Below are positions 1-14,239 of a DNA stretch of 64,000 nt, in pieces; the first letter of the stretch is position 1; each line of letters begins with the position of its first letter. A program made the translations under genes and the position numbers. Source of the stretch: Henckelia pumila (Eukaryota; Streptophyta; Magnoliopsida; Lamiales; Gesneriaceae); assembly GCF_033568475.1 (NCBI RefSeq), contig NC_133123.1, positions 1,488,001 to 1,552,000 of the forward strand, in the 5' to 3' direction. The notes beneath the pieces are model-generated. The model did no database searches and was not told the DNA's origin. It was given only the letters and a program-made list of their open reading frames with translations.

Positions 1-640
1 CAGTGCGCCAATTAAAATCTTAATTCTTGTACTACGGTCCTTAATTATTAATTAATTCAAAAAGAGTAATCATTTCCGGATGTAATTCAAAATTTGTTAT
101 TTTTTTTTTAGAAAAAAATTTGTTATTTTTAAGGACTAAACGACAAGCAACTTTATTTGGGTTTGTGTTATCTGAATTTCACAAAATCTAGACCTCCATT
201 CATTCTCATTTGTTTTGTTTAGGGTTTTAGTTTGTTAATGAAATAGTGTTGAGATTGTATGTATATTATAAATAAAATTATGGTTATTAATATATTTAAG
301 TAGGATATGGAATAGTATTGAATAAATGATAATATATATGCTTGGTTAGGTTGATTAAAGTTGTGATAAGATGGTATAAATGTTCCAATTTTATCGGTTT
401 TTAATAATTGATTAATATAAATAAAAAAGATATATGATTGCATTATATTTACGCTCGACATACGATTTGAAAATTTGTTTAAACTAGATTATATTTATTA
501 TAATTAAAATTACAATTATCTTTTTTTCCCCAAGTTTAATTCATCGCACTAATATTTTATTATTTATAATATTATTTCACATTCTACTCAAATATTATTA
601 TAATCGTAATATTCTTTGACATAGTTTTGTACATAAGATA

Positions 641-766
641 GGAGAGTTTTGCTATATTGTCCACCAACCGTGTCAACCTCTGTGCCCACCATGTATAATA
701 GTTGAGTGTTTTATACATGGTGGGTACAGAGATTGACATGATTGGTGGGCAGCATAGCAAAACTCT
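641..766. mobile_element. Short hairpin MITE
   Basis: The two halves are near-perfect reverse complements. The left arm starts GAGAGTTTTGCTAT and the right arm ends ATAGCAAAACTCT, and homology runs to a small central loop near 700. AAGATA occurs directly on both sides (635-640 and 767-772) and may be the target duplication. There is no coding capacity. The superfamily is not assigned. Confidence 0.75.
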
Positions 767-1133
767 AAGATATGATAAGTAAATGATATATAATTAAGGA
801 TAAGCAAAATGTTAGGATACTATATTAAATGTTTGACATGATTTTAATAAGAGTGATAAATTTATATATTAGATTGTAATGACGAAATCAACATTATCAT
901 AATAAATTTTATTTTTCACTGTTATTCAAGATCTTGCACATGCATAAATGTAATAATTAAATTTGACTTTTTGTAGTATTTTTTTGCTTGTATTAAATTT
1001 ATCACACCAAATTAAAAGGATACATAGTTCACTTGTAGAAACATTTATCACAGTCTCATTGACTTATCATGAGCTTTTTAAAAATGTATCAAACATGAGA
1101 TGAAAGAGGTGATAATTTATTAAGAAAAAACTC

Positions 1134-1282
1134 CTATGAGACGGTTTCAATGACCATTTTTTTGAAACGAGTCTTTTATATGAGTTATCCATTAAAAAGT
1201 ATTACGTTTTATGTCAAAAATATTACTTATTATTATAAATATGAGTAGAGTTAACCCGTCTTATAGATAAGACCGTCTAACA
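1134..1282. repeat. Dispersed 'gagacgg' inverted-repeat element, copy 1
   Basis: The ends are related in inverted orientation (ATGAGACGGTTT at the left, AAGACCGTCTAA at the right). The interior has the motif AAAAGTATTACGTTTTATG followed by ATATGAGTAGAGTTAACCCG. Diverged copies or pieces recur near 9080-9150, 9660-9765, 34258-34366 and 61651-61806, which supports a short dispersed repeat. It encodes nothing. Confidence 0.6.
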
Positions 1283-1423
1283 AAAATGTTACTCATTCAT
1301 TAATCATTCACTTGTCAAGTGTACCAAATTATGCTTTTGTTTACTTGATATCTTGGACCCAAATAGACCAATCCAAAATGTGTACATCAAAATAAATAAA
1401 TAAATATTATATATATAGAGTAA

Positions 1424-2174
1424 AATTCATTTTGATACACGAACTATTGATAAAATATCAAATTGGTACATGAACTATTGAAAATGGTTTAATTGGTACA
1501 TAATCAACTTATAAAGTCAATTTTATTATTTACTTACATTATTTTAAAGTCTAATATTTTTGTAAAATTAAAATAGATACACATTTTATTTTTTAAAATC
1601 ATTTTATTAATACAATTATAAGCATTAATTTATATTTATTTAAATTTTAGATTATAAACAAGGGATCGTATTTATTGTACGAAATATTGTAAATATTAAT
1701 TAATATAAACATGCATATACACACACATATATATAATAATTGATAAATTATATATTCAAAAATAATATATATTACAAATATATAATAAAAGATATTGTTT
1801 TTGTTTATCTATGTTATAATATTATTATTTATATAAATCAAAATAAAAATGATATATTTTTGTGTCTTTTCGTTTATAATCTACAAATTTTACATTGAAT
1901 ATTTTTTTCGTATACATGATATATAATCTTCTTTTTATAGAATAGTAATTAGTAAATATGAATTTATATTTACAATTATAATTAATATAATAATTTAAAA
2001 GACAAAAATATGTATGTAGTTCAATCAATCAATTTAATAACAATATTCAACTTAAAAGAAATTTAAGTAATTGACAAAATTGACTTTTGGGTTTGATCAT
2101 ATACTAATTAAACCATTTTCAATAGTTCATATATCAATTTGACATTTTATCTATAAGTCATGTATCAAAATAAT
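1424..2174. mobile_element. Non-autonomous element with ~100-bp terminal inverted repeats
   Basis: The first ~100 bases (starting near ATTCATTTTGATACACGAAC) match the reverse complement of the last ~100 (2075-2174) with about 80-90 percent identity by eye. The whole is ~750 bp and lies between TA-rich tracts, so the target duplication cannot be read. Long inverted ends with an AT-rich interior that lacks transposase suggest a MITE or Mutator-like derivative. The superfamily is uncertain. Confidence 0.65.
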
Positions 2175-3105
2175 TATATATATATATATTGTTAAAGAAC
2201 AGTGGATCTTTGGAGTTTTGGAAAGAATAAATTAATACCCCAAATGCCAAGAATTCTCCACATAGTTTACCCCACCAAAAAGCCACTAGAACAAAACAGC
2301 ATAATCGTTTTAGACTAGGAAGAAGACAGAAATTGAATAAAAACAATGTGGCTTAATTTCAACTGCTTTATTGATTTATTATGATTTCATTTTACTTTTA
2401 GATATTAGGAATTTGAGCTTATTCACACAAAATTCAATTTATTTGAAATAAATTTACAATCATATTTTAAATTCCGGATCATAATGAAAACTAACATTTT
2501 AAACGTTTCGAGCCATTTTCAACGAAATTTACTATTACATATTATAGTTATAATTCAATAACGTAATCAATATGCACTTTTGCTCAAGATGAACTGTACT
2601 CAAATGACAAGTTATAACTTATATGCAATAAAAAATTAATTTAAAGAAAAAACAAGAATTCGTTCAACAACTCAAAGAATATAATAATGCAATTATATTT
2701 AAGGGGTGACTTTTCAAAATTTCCATGGAAAGAAATTTTTAGTGTTCTCCATAACCTCAAGTGGCCGAAGCCATCGTTTCCCTTGAAAATGATGCGAGTC
2801 CAACCTGTTGGCTGGTGGCTCAAACTCAAAGTTTCTACTTTTATGCATCGTTTGTTCTGATTACCACTTTTCAAGAACTCGTATGCTGTTTTAATCCTTT
2901 TATGGGGGAAAAAGAAGAAGAATTCTTTTGGGTTTTCATCTATTTCAATTGAGAAAATTGCTGAAAATGACGTACATTTAATCCAACTACGGCTACTGAA
3001 ACGAAGGAGCAAAGGTGATTTTGCAAGAAGCTGATTGATCGAGGGGACATTTCCCTACACCCGACAATCTAATTCTCATTGGCAGTAGCCATTTTTCACT
3101 CGATT

Positions 3106-5642
<2,537 letters not shown>

Positions 5643-6016
5643 CAGACCATATCATTATACTGAATGAAACTTGCTCACCAATGTAACACGGTGAATCCAA
5701 TGTGAAAATTTTTGTTGTAATTTAGTTGTAAAAAGTTATTTGTTTGTGCAAGACCACATATATAGAAGTTATTCCCTAGTTTAGGAGAGTAAAAGAAAGT
5801 CATGTCTTGCAGTTGCAATCGAAACAAAAACACTTGACGTGGATGAATTCATATATATTATTTATCATTGAATTTGCTCATTTCAATTGTAATAGAAGGA
5901 TCGAAATAAGATATATTTATAAAACCAAGCCCAGAATCACTATTATATTTCAAGAAACTTGTACGTTTAATACACGGATATACACACAGAACTAGATACA
6001 AAGTATAGAGCCAAGA
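5643..6016. other. Short intergenic gap
   Basis: These ~370 bases lie between two convergent genes (receptor kinase on +, acyltransferase on -). They must hold both 3' UTRs and polyadenylation signals. I see no other gene or repeat. Confidence 0.6.
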
Positions 6017-8522
6017 TCAGGAGCAGGAGTAGAAGTAATCAGAGCTGAGGGGGATAAATACATGAGCTGCATTAGTCTCTATCAATTTCAATTGCTCTTC
6101 CAACAGATGCACGTAAATAATCCAGTCCCCATTCCCCTTTGGACTCGGCATCGGCATGACATATCCTGATTTCCCTCCCCAAGGGAAATGGTACGAACCG
6201 AACACCGGCATTCCCCACCCAAAGTCCATCTTTCTCACCGGAAAATGCAGCCCCGACGAAACCACCACAGCCGGCTCCTCTGCTGTGGCCCTGGCAGCGT
6301 ATATCCGGGACAATGCTGGCCGGGGGCGGTGCTCCTCCACCCAATCTATCAGCCCCAAGAAATGTTCTTTGCTCAGCGCACTTTGCAGAAAGCTATGCAC
6401 TTCATTTGCCACCCAGCTCAAAGATTTTTCATTCAACTCTTTAATTTTCTTCTCCCCGTATGGGATGGATAAAACGTTGCCAAAATATGAATCTAAAGAT
6501 TTTTCTTGACTTTCTTCCCCGTCAATCAATCGTTTCCTCCCGTCCACCACAATCCCGAGCCTGCAGTAACCATCAGTACCAGCAGGAGCTTCACTTGAAA
6601 CAATCGTTTTCCAGAGAAAGGCGCTGAATCCCTCAAGCTTAGTCCTCCTGTTCCTAATTTTCCCAAAACAGTTATCATCATTTGCCAATGCCTGAATCTC
6701 GTCAATCCTATCAGCTTTGACATAGTAGATTCGGCTCAAAGCTGTTTGATTGTCGTCCTCTGGCGCCGGTCCCTGATCCTCCAGCAGCGTTAAAGCTGAA
6801 ATGGTGGCGTACATGCTGTCAACTGAGAGGTGGTAGGCCGTTGGGCGGCGGGGTAAAAGGATTGATCGGCGGAAGGATGGGGGCTGCAAGATTGGCCTCG
6901 ACCGCGTCATCTCCGCCCATGAAACGAGAAACATGTTGGCGGAGTAGGCGTCTGCAACCTGGTGCGCGAATGTGCATGACACCACCATTCCTCCACATTT
7001 TAGTTGAGTCGCCTGATATCAATTATCAAATTCCAGAATTAAATTTGATGCAAATTTCATGAAAATAATTAAAAAAAAATTGTTATTTTGATATTTATTT
7101 ATTATTTAAAATATTTTCTCTAAAACAACTTTGTCCTACTTCTAACTTCTAAGTTAGATTTTAACTGTATTTGATCGTTTTGGAAGGGGTAAGTAGTTGA
7201 GTGGTTTTTACTTTCTTGTAGATGTGCTTTTCGAGGTCTTGTTTGTGGATCCATGAATCAGGAGTCTCTGAATTTTGGATTTCGCCCATGAGTATCATGC
7301 ATGAAATTATTTATTTAGAACTTTTTAAAAACTTACTACTGTAGTTCCGTAGAAAGTGCTTTTTTATTTCCCCCCAATAAAAGGAATAAAGTAGCATCCC
7401 CTTTAAAAAATTTGAGTTCATGGATGCCCCACACTTCATCCCAAAAAATAATAATAATAAAATAAAAATTTTGCCTTAAATCCCTAAATTCAAACATAAT
7501 TTTGAATTCCTGCAATCCGTGATCCAAAAAAAATGTTTCTGCACTCGGCCCACATATTTTTCGAACAAAAGTTGATACAAAACATTGAAAATAGAGTAAT
7601 AATACATGATATTTAAGCATAAATTGTATAAAATTTGGTACTAATATATTATTTCTGGGTACTCAAAGATATATGCAAATATTGATATATAAATGACATA
7701 TTAAGATTTCTTAGAATGAACATCGGTACAAAACATTGAAAATATGATACTAATACATGAATTTGGTACTAATATATGATTATTGAGTATCATACTATGT
7801 GTTGCAAGTTTGTACCCAAAATTTTATCTTTCGTATCATTTCTAAACCAATCAGGACTCAAATATCATATATTAGTATCATATTTTTAATGTTTGTAAAG
7901 GATATGTGGGTCCAACTGCACATCTTATGTTGCAAACGAGATGTTCATGTTAAATTTGGGTCTTTAGTTACCTCATTGGGTAATACCCAATGAGATCGGG
8001 TCGACAAGTCCGACTGTGCATGATAATGTCGCTTTCACATGCAAATGACAAGCAATATAATATCCGAAAAATCGACAATTAATACCCGAAAGCGTTACCA
8101 ACAATCACCTGTACTGCAAGAACGCCATGCTTTCTCTCCGGCACCAGCTTCCCTTCAACGGTTTCGTCGGGATTGTACAGATGAAGATCCTTCAATTCAG
8201 CGTCCGCAAAAGCTTCCACGAAATCCACGCCACGGTTGTTGCATAGAAGCTCTGGCTCGCCGCTCGTGTTCGTCACGAGCTGGCCGGAAAGAGCATAGTA
8301 TGACACCAAACACTCTGCCAATGACTTCTTCAGAGCACCCGCCGTTGTTGCGAAAGAGATCAATTCCTCGCTTCTTCGGTAGCAAAAGAAAATTCCGACA
8401 TCCACCGGCGGCAACAGAAGGTCGAGGTTGGAGAGTTGCAGCCAGTGCTCTTGCATCGGCAGCGCCGCCGCCACAACCTCCCTTCTGCTTACCTTCACCT
8501 CAACTTCTCTTTTCAGCGGCAT
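6017..8522 (-). CDS. BAHD acyltransferase, coniferyl alcohol acyltransferase-like
   Basis: Acyl-CoA-dependent O-acyltransferase of the BAHD family, cytosolic. There are two exons on the minus strand (8522-8109 and 7012-6017), joined at a GT/AG intron of ~1.1 kb that falls on a codon border; the product is 469 residues. The catalytic HxxxD motif is present as HQVAD at the start of exon 2, and the structural motif is present as DFGWG near the C-terminus. The N-terminal run [20 protein letters not shown] and the C-terminal [16 protein letters not shown] strongly resemble petunia CFAT. CFAT acetylates coniferyl alcohol on the way to eugenol and isoeugenol. That similarity is from memory, and substrate choice in BAHDs is hard to predict, so another phenylpropanoid or fatty alcohol acceptor is possible. 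Length matches the family (430-470). The single intron upstream of HxxxD is usual for BAHDs. Nothing looks broken. Confidence 0.9.
7560..7910. repeat. Inverted-repeat sequence inside the BAHD intron
   Basis: The motif ACAAAACATTGAAAATA followed by an alternating ACTAATA/TACATGA stretch occurs near 7577 and 7729. It recurs in inverted form at about 7866-7905 (TATTAGTATCATATTTTTAATG). This looks like a MITE with internal rearrangement inserted into the intron at 7013-8108. Exact ends could not be fixed. Confidence 0.5.
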
Positions 8523-10022
8523 TCTTTTTTTTTAAAAATTAATTTGGTAGTCAAGAGTAGGAGAGTGGGAGGAAGAATTAAGCACGAAATATTCGGTGGA
8601 GAAAGTAAGGTAAATTAAAGATGGAATATTGTGGTTTCCTTTCGAAAACGTGACTTTGTTTTATAATGTACTAGCTGTGGTATAGTACGTAGGTCATGAG
8701 GGACTTGGAAGTTAGGTTTTAAAATGGGCTAAGTCTGTTGGGTTGGTTCGCCCGTCATATAAAATTTGTGGGTTGGGTTGGCAATTTCTCAACACTCCTA
8801 AAAGGTGGGCCGCCCCGCCTAATGGTGGGTTGTGGTGGGTTGTGGGTTGGCCCGCAAAAACCCGTCAATTTATACGTCAGCCTGCCGGATTGACCCGCCC
8901 CGCCACCTAAAATGGTGGGTTGGGTTGGTGTATTTTTAACCCGCCTAAAAGGTAGGTCACCCTGCCTAATGGGTGGGTTAATACGGGTTGTGGGTTGATC
9001 CGCCCTGTCGGCCCGTTTTGATATCTCTACTTGGGAGGAGATTTTTCAGCTATTAAAGTTACGAAATAATTGAAAATTCATGTGAGACGGTTTATATCAC
9101 GGGTTAATTGGATGTATGTTGATCCGTTTTTCAGATAAATATCCTTGAGAACGTATCACAAAAGACATAAATACGATAAATAAAAGTCTAATTAGGTATG
9201 TCTAATTAGGTATGCCGATTTGATTTTTTTTTTTTAATGTTTATATATATCTATATATAAATATATCTTCTTAATTTCGACATTTTATTTGTGCATAACT
9301 TTGTGTTGAAGGTATAATTTCTCGATACGGACGAGTAATATATAATGGCCATAAACAAACTCACTCACTCCCATCCATTTAATTAATTTATTTTAGAAAA
9401 CTTCGTCATTGAATTAATTAAGATTGTATGTATACCTAATACCACTAGCTCTATTTAAACAGGCATGTCTTGTAGATATAACTGATTTGTGTTTTTGGAA
9501 AAATAAAATTAAACAATGTCAAACCTAACATTGCCTAACTTGTGAAAATTCTATTATACTAAATCAAAATACACCAAGTAACTTGTCTAGCAAGAGTTGT
9601 GATTTCTCAACATTAGCTAGCTAGGCACGCACAACAAAAAAATAAGTTTATGAGTAAATTTCTAACCAAATTTGATTTATGAGACGATTTAATTAAAAAA
9701 ACATAATGTTTAAAGTAAAAATTATTATTTTCAATATAAATATAAATTGGGTCGATTCATTTCACGTATACAAATATTTAATTAATATCTCTTTGCAAGA
9801 ATTGTATGCTTATTTAGTGAGATATTTTAAACATAAATTTTTTTGTCAATTTTAAATTAATAATATGTCCATGTTATTTAATTATTAGGAATGATATATA
9901 TTGTCTACAAATGTAAAAATATAGATAAGACGATTCAATTTACAAATAAGAATAAAATTAAAGATATGGTTGACTATTATATATCTCCAAGCGTACGTGT
10001 AGTTTTAACTTTGACGCGTGCA
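8523..10022. other. Intergenic region, no gene seen
   Basis: The divergent promoter side of the BAHD gene and the 3' side of the broken GRAS gene meet here. It contains a GC-richer 'gggttgg/cccgcc' repeat (next entry) and two 'gagacgg'-type fragments near 9080-9150 and 9660-9765. The rest is AT-rich sequence without coding potential. Confidence 0.6.
8730..9029. mobile_element. hAT-like non-autonomous repeat, GGGTTGG/CCCGCC-rich
   Basis: This ~300-bp stretch consists of imperfect repeats of 'tgggttggcccgcc' and 'cctaatggtgggtt' and ends GCCCGTTTTGATATCTCTA. That end is typical of plant hAT-type MITEs whose other terminus reads TAGAGATATCAAAACGGGC. The left terminus is not clear, so the assignment rests on composition and one end. 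Confidence 0.5.
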
Positions 10023-10865
10023 CTATCTACAAGCAGATGATATAGCTAAAGCTCTGTTCTTCCATCCAAGATACACAACACCGTGGCCCGCAGTGGTGGC
10101 GTAGTTGGGATTGTATTCTTTCAACATATCGGCAATGGCTTCGTTAACCGATGGATCCAATGGGATTTGACCAAATCCAGCCCTCGTAAGCCGCATTCTC
10201 CACTTACCAAAAGGCTCGTGCCTTTCCACCCGTTCGGTGCCCTCACAAGCTAGTACGTTTACCACATCCTTTGCCACGCAGTGTTCCTCCGCGCTGATCC
10301 GCTGCCTTTCGTCCTTAGCCCGTCCCGCGTCGATGGACTCGAACATTGCCGAGTAGTAATCTAGAGTTTCGTGAAACCGTTGGAAGAATGTCGATGTGTT
10401 TGTGTCGGATTCTTGTTCGACAAGCGTCACAACCTTGGGCGACAGACTCTTGACTAGTTCGAGGAGTCGGTCCCGGTGGTTCGCGTCGCTCACACTCTCG
10501 TCCGGCACGTGGTGCAGTACGTAAGGGAAGTTGACGGCCAAGGCTTCTCCTTGTTGAACCGGGAGATGCTCTAGCCCGACCTCATCGCATCCTGATATAG
10601 CCACACCTTGGAATTGGAATGGTACTCTGCATGCGTCAACTAGTTTTGCTAACCTCTGGCCGACTAGCTGAAGCCCTCCGCCACGAGCGTGAGCGGATTG
10701 GGAATTGTCGACACCGGTGATTCGAATAGACGGTGGGCCACCGGGGCGACGTGAAACAACCTGGATGAAGGACATCCATTGACTACCTTGAGCGATTTGA
10801 AAATCGATGATGTGAATTCTATCCTCTGTTTGCATTGCTTCCCCAATTATGGCGTTGGATGAAAC
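10023..10865 (-). pseudogene. GRAS transcription factor, C-terminal half (PAT1/SCL21 type), separated by an LTR element
   Basis: The C-terminal ~280 residues of a GRAS protein, reading away from the LTR element at 10871. They include the VHIID motif (as IHIIDFQIAQGSQW), the second leucine-rich region, PFYRE-like sequence and the SAW region ending in LGWKNRAL. The IHIIDFQIAQGSQW spelling fits the PAT1 subfamily (PAT1, SCL21, SCL5, SCL13), which acts in phytochrome and stress signalling in the nucleus. This half has one uninterrupted frame. The N-terminal half of the same gene lies at 15827-16575. GRAS genes are usually intronless, so an insertion in the coding sequence should abolish the full protein. 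The first in-frame ATG remaining is the methionine just before the VHIID motif (MQTED). Confidence 0.9.
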
Positions 10866-11149
10866 GTAAGTGATGCGATTATCATAAAATAGGTCTCCGG
10901 GGTGGGTACGACCCCGGGGATAAAATAGCAGCAAGCTTCCTCGCCTCGTCGTGAAGGCTATCTACACACCAGAAACAAGAAGACTCGTCAATGGGGGCGC
11001 CGGAGGGGTTCTCCGGCGTCGCCACTCCGATGCTTAAGTTAGATTTAAGATGTATGGAGTGGGCTTATTAGATTTAGAGAAATTGAGTGTGAATGTGAAG
11101 ATGTATATGAACGTAATAGAACATACCATAGCCAGGATAAGGAACCTGG

Positions 11150-11158
11150 TATTTATAG
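11150..11158 (-). promoter_or_regulatory. TATA box in the LTR adjoining the GRAS 3' half
   Basis: The minus strand reads CCCTATAAATACCAGG here, a good TATA element. The same site is present in the other LTR near 15343-15351. Transcription from this LTR copy would run left, through the rest of the LTR, into the C-terminal half of the GRAS gene. The motif is visible; its activity is inferred. Confidence 0.5.
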
Positions 11159-11347
11159 GGAACTCTTGAGGAAGAGTAATGATAAATGGAATGGGTCTCC
11201 TGACAGCATTAAAGGTGACAAGATGTTTTCCGCAATTTTTGGACAGTGCCCATGCCTTATTATTATTCTCTGTCACTTCCAGATGGTGCCCATGCTGTGG
11301 GACCCATGTTATGATTTGACCTGGGAAGGGTCCTCTAGCCTGGATGA

Positions 11348-11495
11348 CGGGGTGCTCAAGGCCAGGGTGCTGTACGCCAGGGTGCTGGGAGGCCAGGGTG
11401 CTGTACGCCAGGGTGCTAGATGCCAGGGTGCTGTACGCCAGGGTGCTGGATGCCAGGGTGCTGTACGCCAGGGTGCTGGGAGGCCAGGGTTCTCT
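11348..11495. repeat. Minisatellite in the LTR, GCCAGGGTGCTG units
   Basis: Tandem ~15-16-bp units of the form GCCAGGGTGCTG plus TAC, GGAG or GAT. About nine are present here but only about three in the other LTR (near 15552-15600). This accounts for nearly all the length difference between the two LTRs. Confidence 0.85.
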
Positions 11496-11837
11496 GGCAG
11501 GCAAGGGAGGGCTCCTCCTGGCAAGGCAAGGGACCTCTTGGCAAGGGAAGGTACCTCTTGGCAAGGGAAGGGAGGACACTTCTTGGCAAGGGAAGGGAAG
11601 ACTCCTCTTCCCTATTTCGCTAATCTTCTCTCGCCACCAACCTAGAAACCATCTCGCGTCCGAGCTCTCGACAATTACTCGGGTTTGGTGATAACCTGGG
11701 ATATTTCATCGGGGTATCACCACTCATCCTAAAGATAGTCGGGCTAGGACCTGCTCCGCTGTCCCGACAAAACTAGTCTCCAAACCCGAGTAACATGCTA
11801 TAACCTCCCTTCTAAACTCTCAAGTAGATGTCCGGGC

Positions 11838-12262
11838 CTAAAACCTCCGGGGCTTATAAGAGAGGTGCCAGAGCGTAGACTGGCCTGGGCTTTCAAATAG
11901 ATGCCAGGGGGCTGCCCTGGACTTTAAATGAGTGGGTGCCATGGGGCTGCCATGGGCTTTTAGTACCAGGGTGGTAGATCGCCTGGGTTTAAGTGCCACG
12001 GGGTTGCCATGGGCTTGCCGTGGAAGTGCCATGGGATTGCCATGGGCTTTCCTGGACTGCCATGACGGAGATATTGTCATGGGCTTTTAAGTACCAGGGT
12101 AGCGGAACGCCTGGGTTTAAGTGCCATGGGGTTGCCATGGGCTTTGAGTACCAGGGTGGTAGATCGCCTGGGTTTAAGTGCCATGGGGTTGCCATGGGCT
12201 TTGAGTACCAGGGTGGTAGATCGCCTGGGTTTATGGTGCCAGGGTAGTGGATCACCTGGGCT
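11838..12262. repeat. Internal minisatellite of the LTR element
   Basis: Imperfect tandem copies of a ~55-60-bp unit built from 'gtaccagggtggtagatcgcctggg' and 'tttaagtgccatggggttgccatgggcttt'. The units at 12110-12235 are almost identical to each other, while those to the left are more diverged. Long open frames through this region arise from the repeat and are not genes. Confidence 0.8.
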
Positions 12263-12760
12263 TTAAGGTGAAGATATCAGGGCCTTACTGCTAGATGACA
12301 TGCCTGATAAATAACTTCTGGTTGGGCTTACTGCTAAATTGCATGCTCGAGCTCGGTGTTGCTGCAAGAAGTCATGAAACCGAGGCAAAAATAATCCAAG
12401 ATAATAATATCTCATATTTTGTATGAATAATATAGGATGCCGGATCCTAAAAAATAATCCTGAGTCCATGTATTTCAACTTTTGAATGCAAAATATAATA
12501 TAATAAATAAAATATTTAATTTTGGGATATTCATCACCATAAAAGATGAAATCGCTCCTCCACGACAATTTCGAAATAAATAATTAACTATGCTCGCACG
12601 TGCCCTGTATGCGATAATCCTTTGGCAAATCACTGCCCATTATTCAATTTAATTAGGCTAGTGGAGTAGGATGACAAAACAATAATTAATTAATACATGT
12701 CTTGTACAATCCAATTCTAGGAAAGTGTTTTTAAAGAGGGAATGGTGCGTTCCAGCACAC

Positions 12761-12763
<3 letters not shown>

Positions 12764-12808
<45 letters not shown>
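12764..12808. repeat. (TA)n microsatellite
   Basis: About 22 TA units inside the LTR element interior, in a locally AT-rich patch (12560-12880). Confidence 0.9.
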
Positions 12809-12811
<3 letters not shown>

Positions 12812-13140
12812 CATGCAATAAAAAATATTTAAGAATACTTATCTGTAGTGCTGCCAATTGCAAATGTAATGCCCAATATCCCGGGCCCAAATATTAAAGG
12901 ATGTCAGCAACCTATCTCTTCTCCCCTCCATGTTTTCTCTCATCCGGAAATACGAGTCGTGTTCTTATGATTCAAAAAATGAGAGAGTCCGGCTTCCTCC
13001 AAATGTCCATCTCTAGCCCGGGGGCCGACTAATTCCAACCAAGATGCTAAGATATTTACATATCATACTTTTATATCTGCAGAACCACTTTCCTTTTCAC
13101 AATCCATTCGAATATAGATTCAAATTTGTTGATGTGAACG

Positions 13141-13580
13141 GTGGAGAGTGACTCCTCCAGTAGTCGCCGAAGGGAGGCTCTGACCCGGGTGACTGGTTAT
13201 ATCCCACTTCCCAACCTCACCATGTCCCAGAACCCCGACTCCTCAAAGTTCTCCAAATATTCCAACATCCCTGCGTTACCTCAGAAAGCTCCAAGCATCT
13301 CTCCTGCTCCTTGGGCTTGCCGGCTACGAGAAAGCCTTAGAACCCCTACCTCCCGGAGGGGTTATTGCGAAGAGGATGCGCTAGTACATAGAAGCTGGTT
13401 CAGGTGATTTGTTGCATAGATCAGGTACCATAAGGCCGGATTACATCTCAGGAGTGTAGTCCCTCGCGCCACCAAGTCCAACTCTCTGCTCATAGACTAC
13501 ACCATGGTCTTGAAGTACAAGCTCCCGAGCCGCAGCAAGACCAGTGGCGCCTGCGCCAATCACAGCCACCACTGCGATCC
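13141..13580 (-). pseudogene. Decayed flavin-containing monooxygenase fragment carried by the LTR element
   Basis: On the minus strand a Rossmann FAD-binding segment reads VAVIGAGATGLAAARELV, followed by a VYEQ...GLGG...YTPE stretch. This is the N-terminal pattern of plant FMO (YUCCA/FMO GS-OX) proteins. About 150-300 bases further on, a short frame contains MLEYLENF and then DMVRLGS, which matches the next conserved part of the same family. The pieces lie in order and in the sense direction of the LTR element, which suggests capture of part of a host FMO gene or its transcript. It is heavily decayed and should not be functional. Confidence 0.7.
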
Positions 13581-14239
13581 CCGGCGTGGATGTAGACCGT
13601 AGTTCGGAAGGAGGATGCTGATACCTCCAAGCTTCCCGAGTGGAATCATAAGGTGGCTGTCGGGACCTTTGGTTTCGATCCTCACGAAGCATCTCGGGTT
13701 TTGCTTGGGACTTGCTCGGCTTGCGAGGTTGCCATACGAATCGGCTAACGGGTTCAATATCTCTGCTAGTGTCTCCCCTGTTCCTCGTCCTTTTGTCTTT
13801 CCCTGAGATATGAGCTGGGCTCTCGGGACTTATAAAATACAAGGAAAATGGGCTTCCTCCTTTCGAATGTGTAGAAACAAGTTGAGGCGGGCACGGAGAA
13901 AAGCTCCCGAGCCTCAACATGACAGAGTCTTCCCAAGTTTCCGAACATGATAATGTGACAGGAGGCTGTGTACTTGTGATATGAGTTGATGAAGATGGTT
14001 GGCAAGGATGATGCACATGGTGAAGCTTTTTTTCCACGGGATCCGGGAAAGACATGACAACGGTACGATGAGAAACTGATTTTGTCTCGGTTGGAGCTTA
14101 AGAGAAGACGACTCGATTAGCCTGGGTAGAGATGAATCGGCCCGGGTTGTTGATTATACAATTGGAAGAGCTCGGGTGACTCATCACGAATTCGAAACCT
14201 TCAAGCACCTCCAACTTCCACGCATGCTTTGGCCCGATT

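Larger units (their letters stand above)
1..3105. other. Intergenic region, no gene seen
   Basis: This AT-rich stretch has no convincing coding sequence. It holds a short inverted-repeat MITE at 641-766, a dispersed 'gagacgg' repeat at 1134-1282 and an element with long terminal inverted repeats at 1424-2174, listed separately. About 450 bases directly before the receptor kinase start show no recognisable remnant of a lectin domain on either strand. They are presumably promoter and 5' UTR. Confidence 0.7.
10871..11719 (-). repeat. LTR (3' LTR in element orientation)
   Basis: 849 bp, starting TGATGCGATTATC and ending GGGGTATCA on the + strand. It matches 15064-15821 nearly base for base, except for extra copies of a ~15-bp repeat at 11348-11495. 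It directly abuts the C-terminal half of the GRAS gene. Confidence 0.92.

Noticed and set aside
2641-3012. 123-codon open frame on the minus strand just before the truncated receptor kinase
   Set aside because: It is low-complexity (Phe-rich), matches no family I know, and neither strand shows lectin-domain motifs. Treated as chance.
11034-11691. Several overlapping open frames on both strands in the LTRs
   Set aside because: They are produced by the 15-bp minisatellite, whose unit length is a multiple of three, and they differ between the two LTRs only by unit number. Not genes.
11348-12262. Regularly spaced repeats that might suggest a CRISPR array
   Set aside because: Units are contiguous tandem repeats without unique spacers, inside a plant LTR element.
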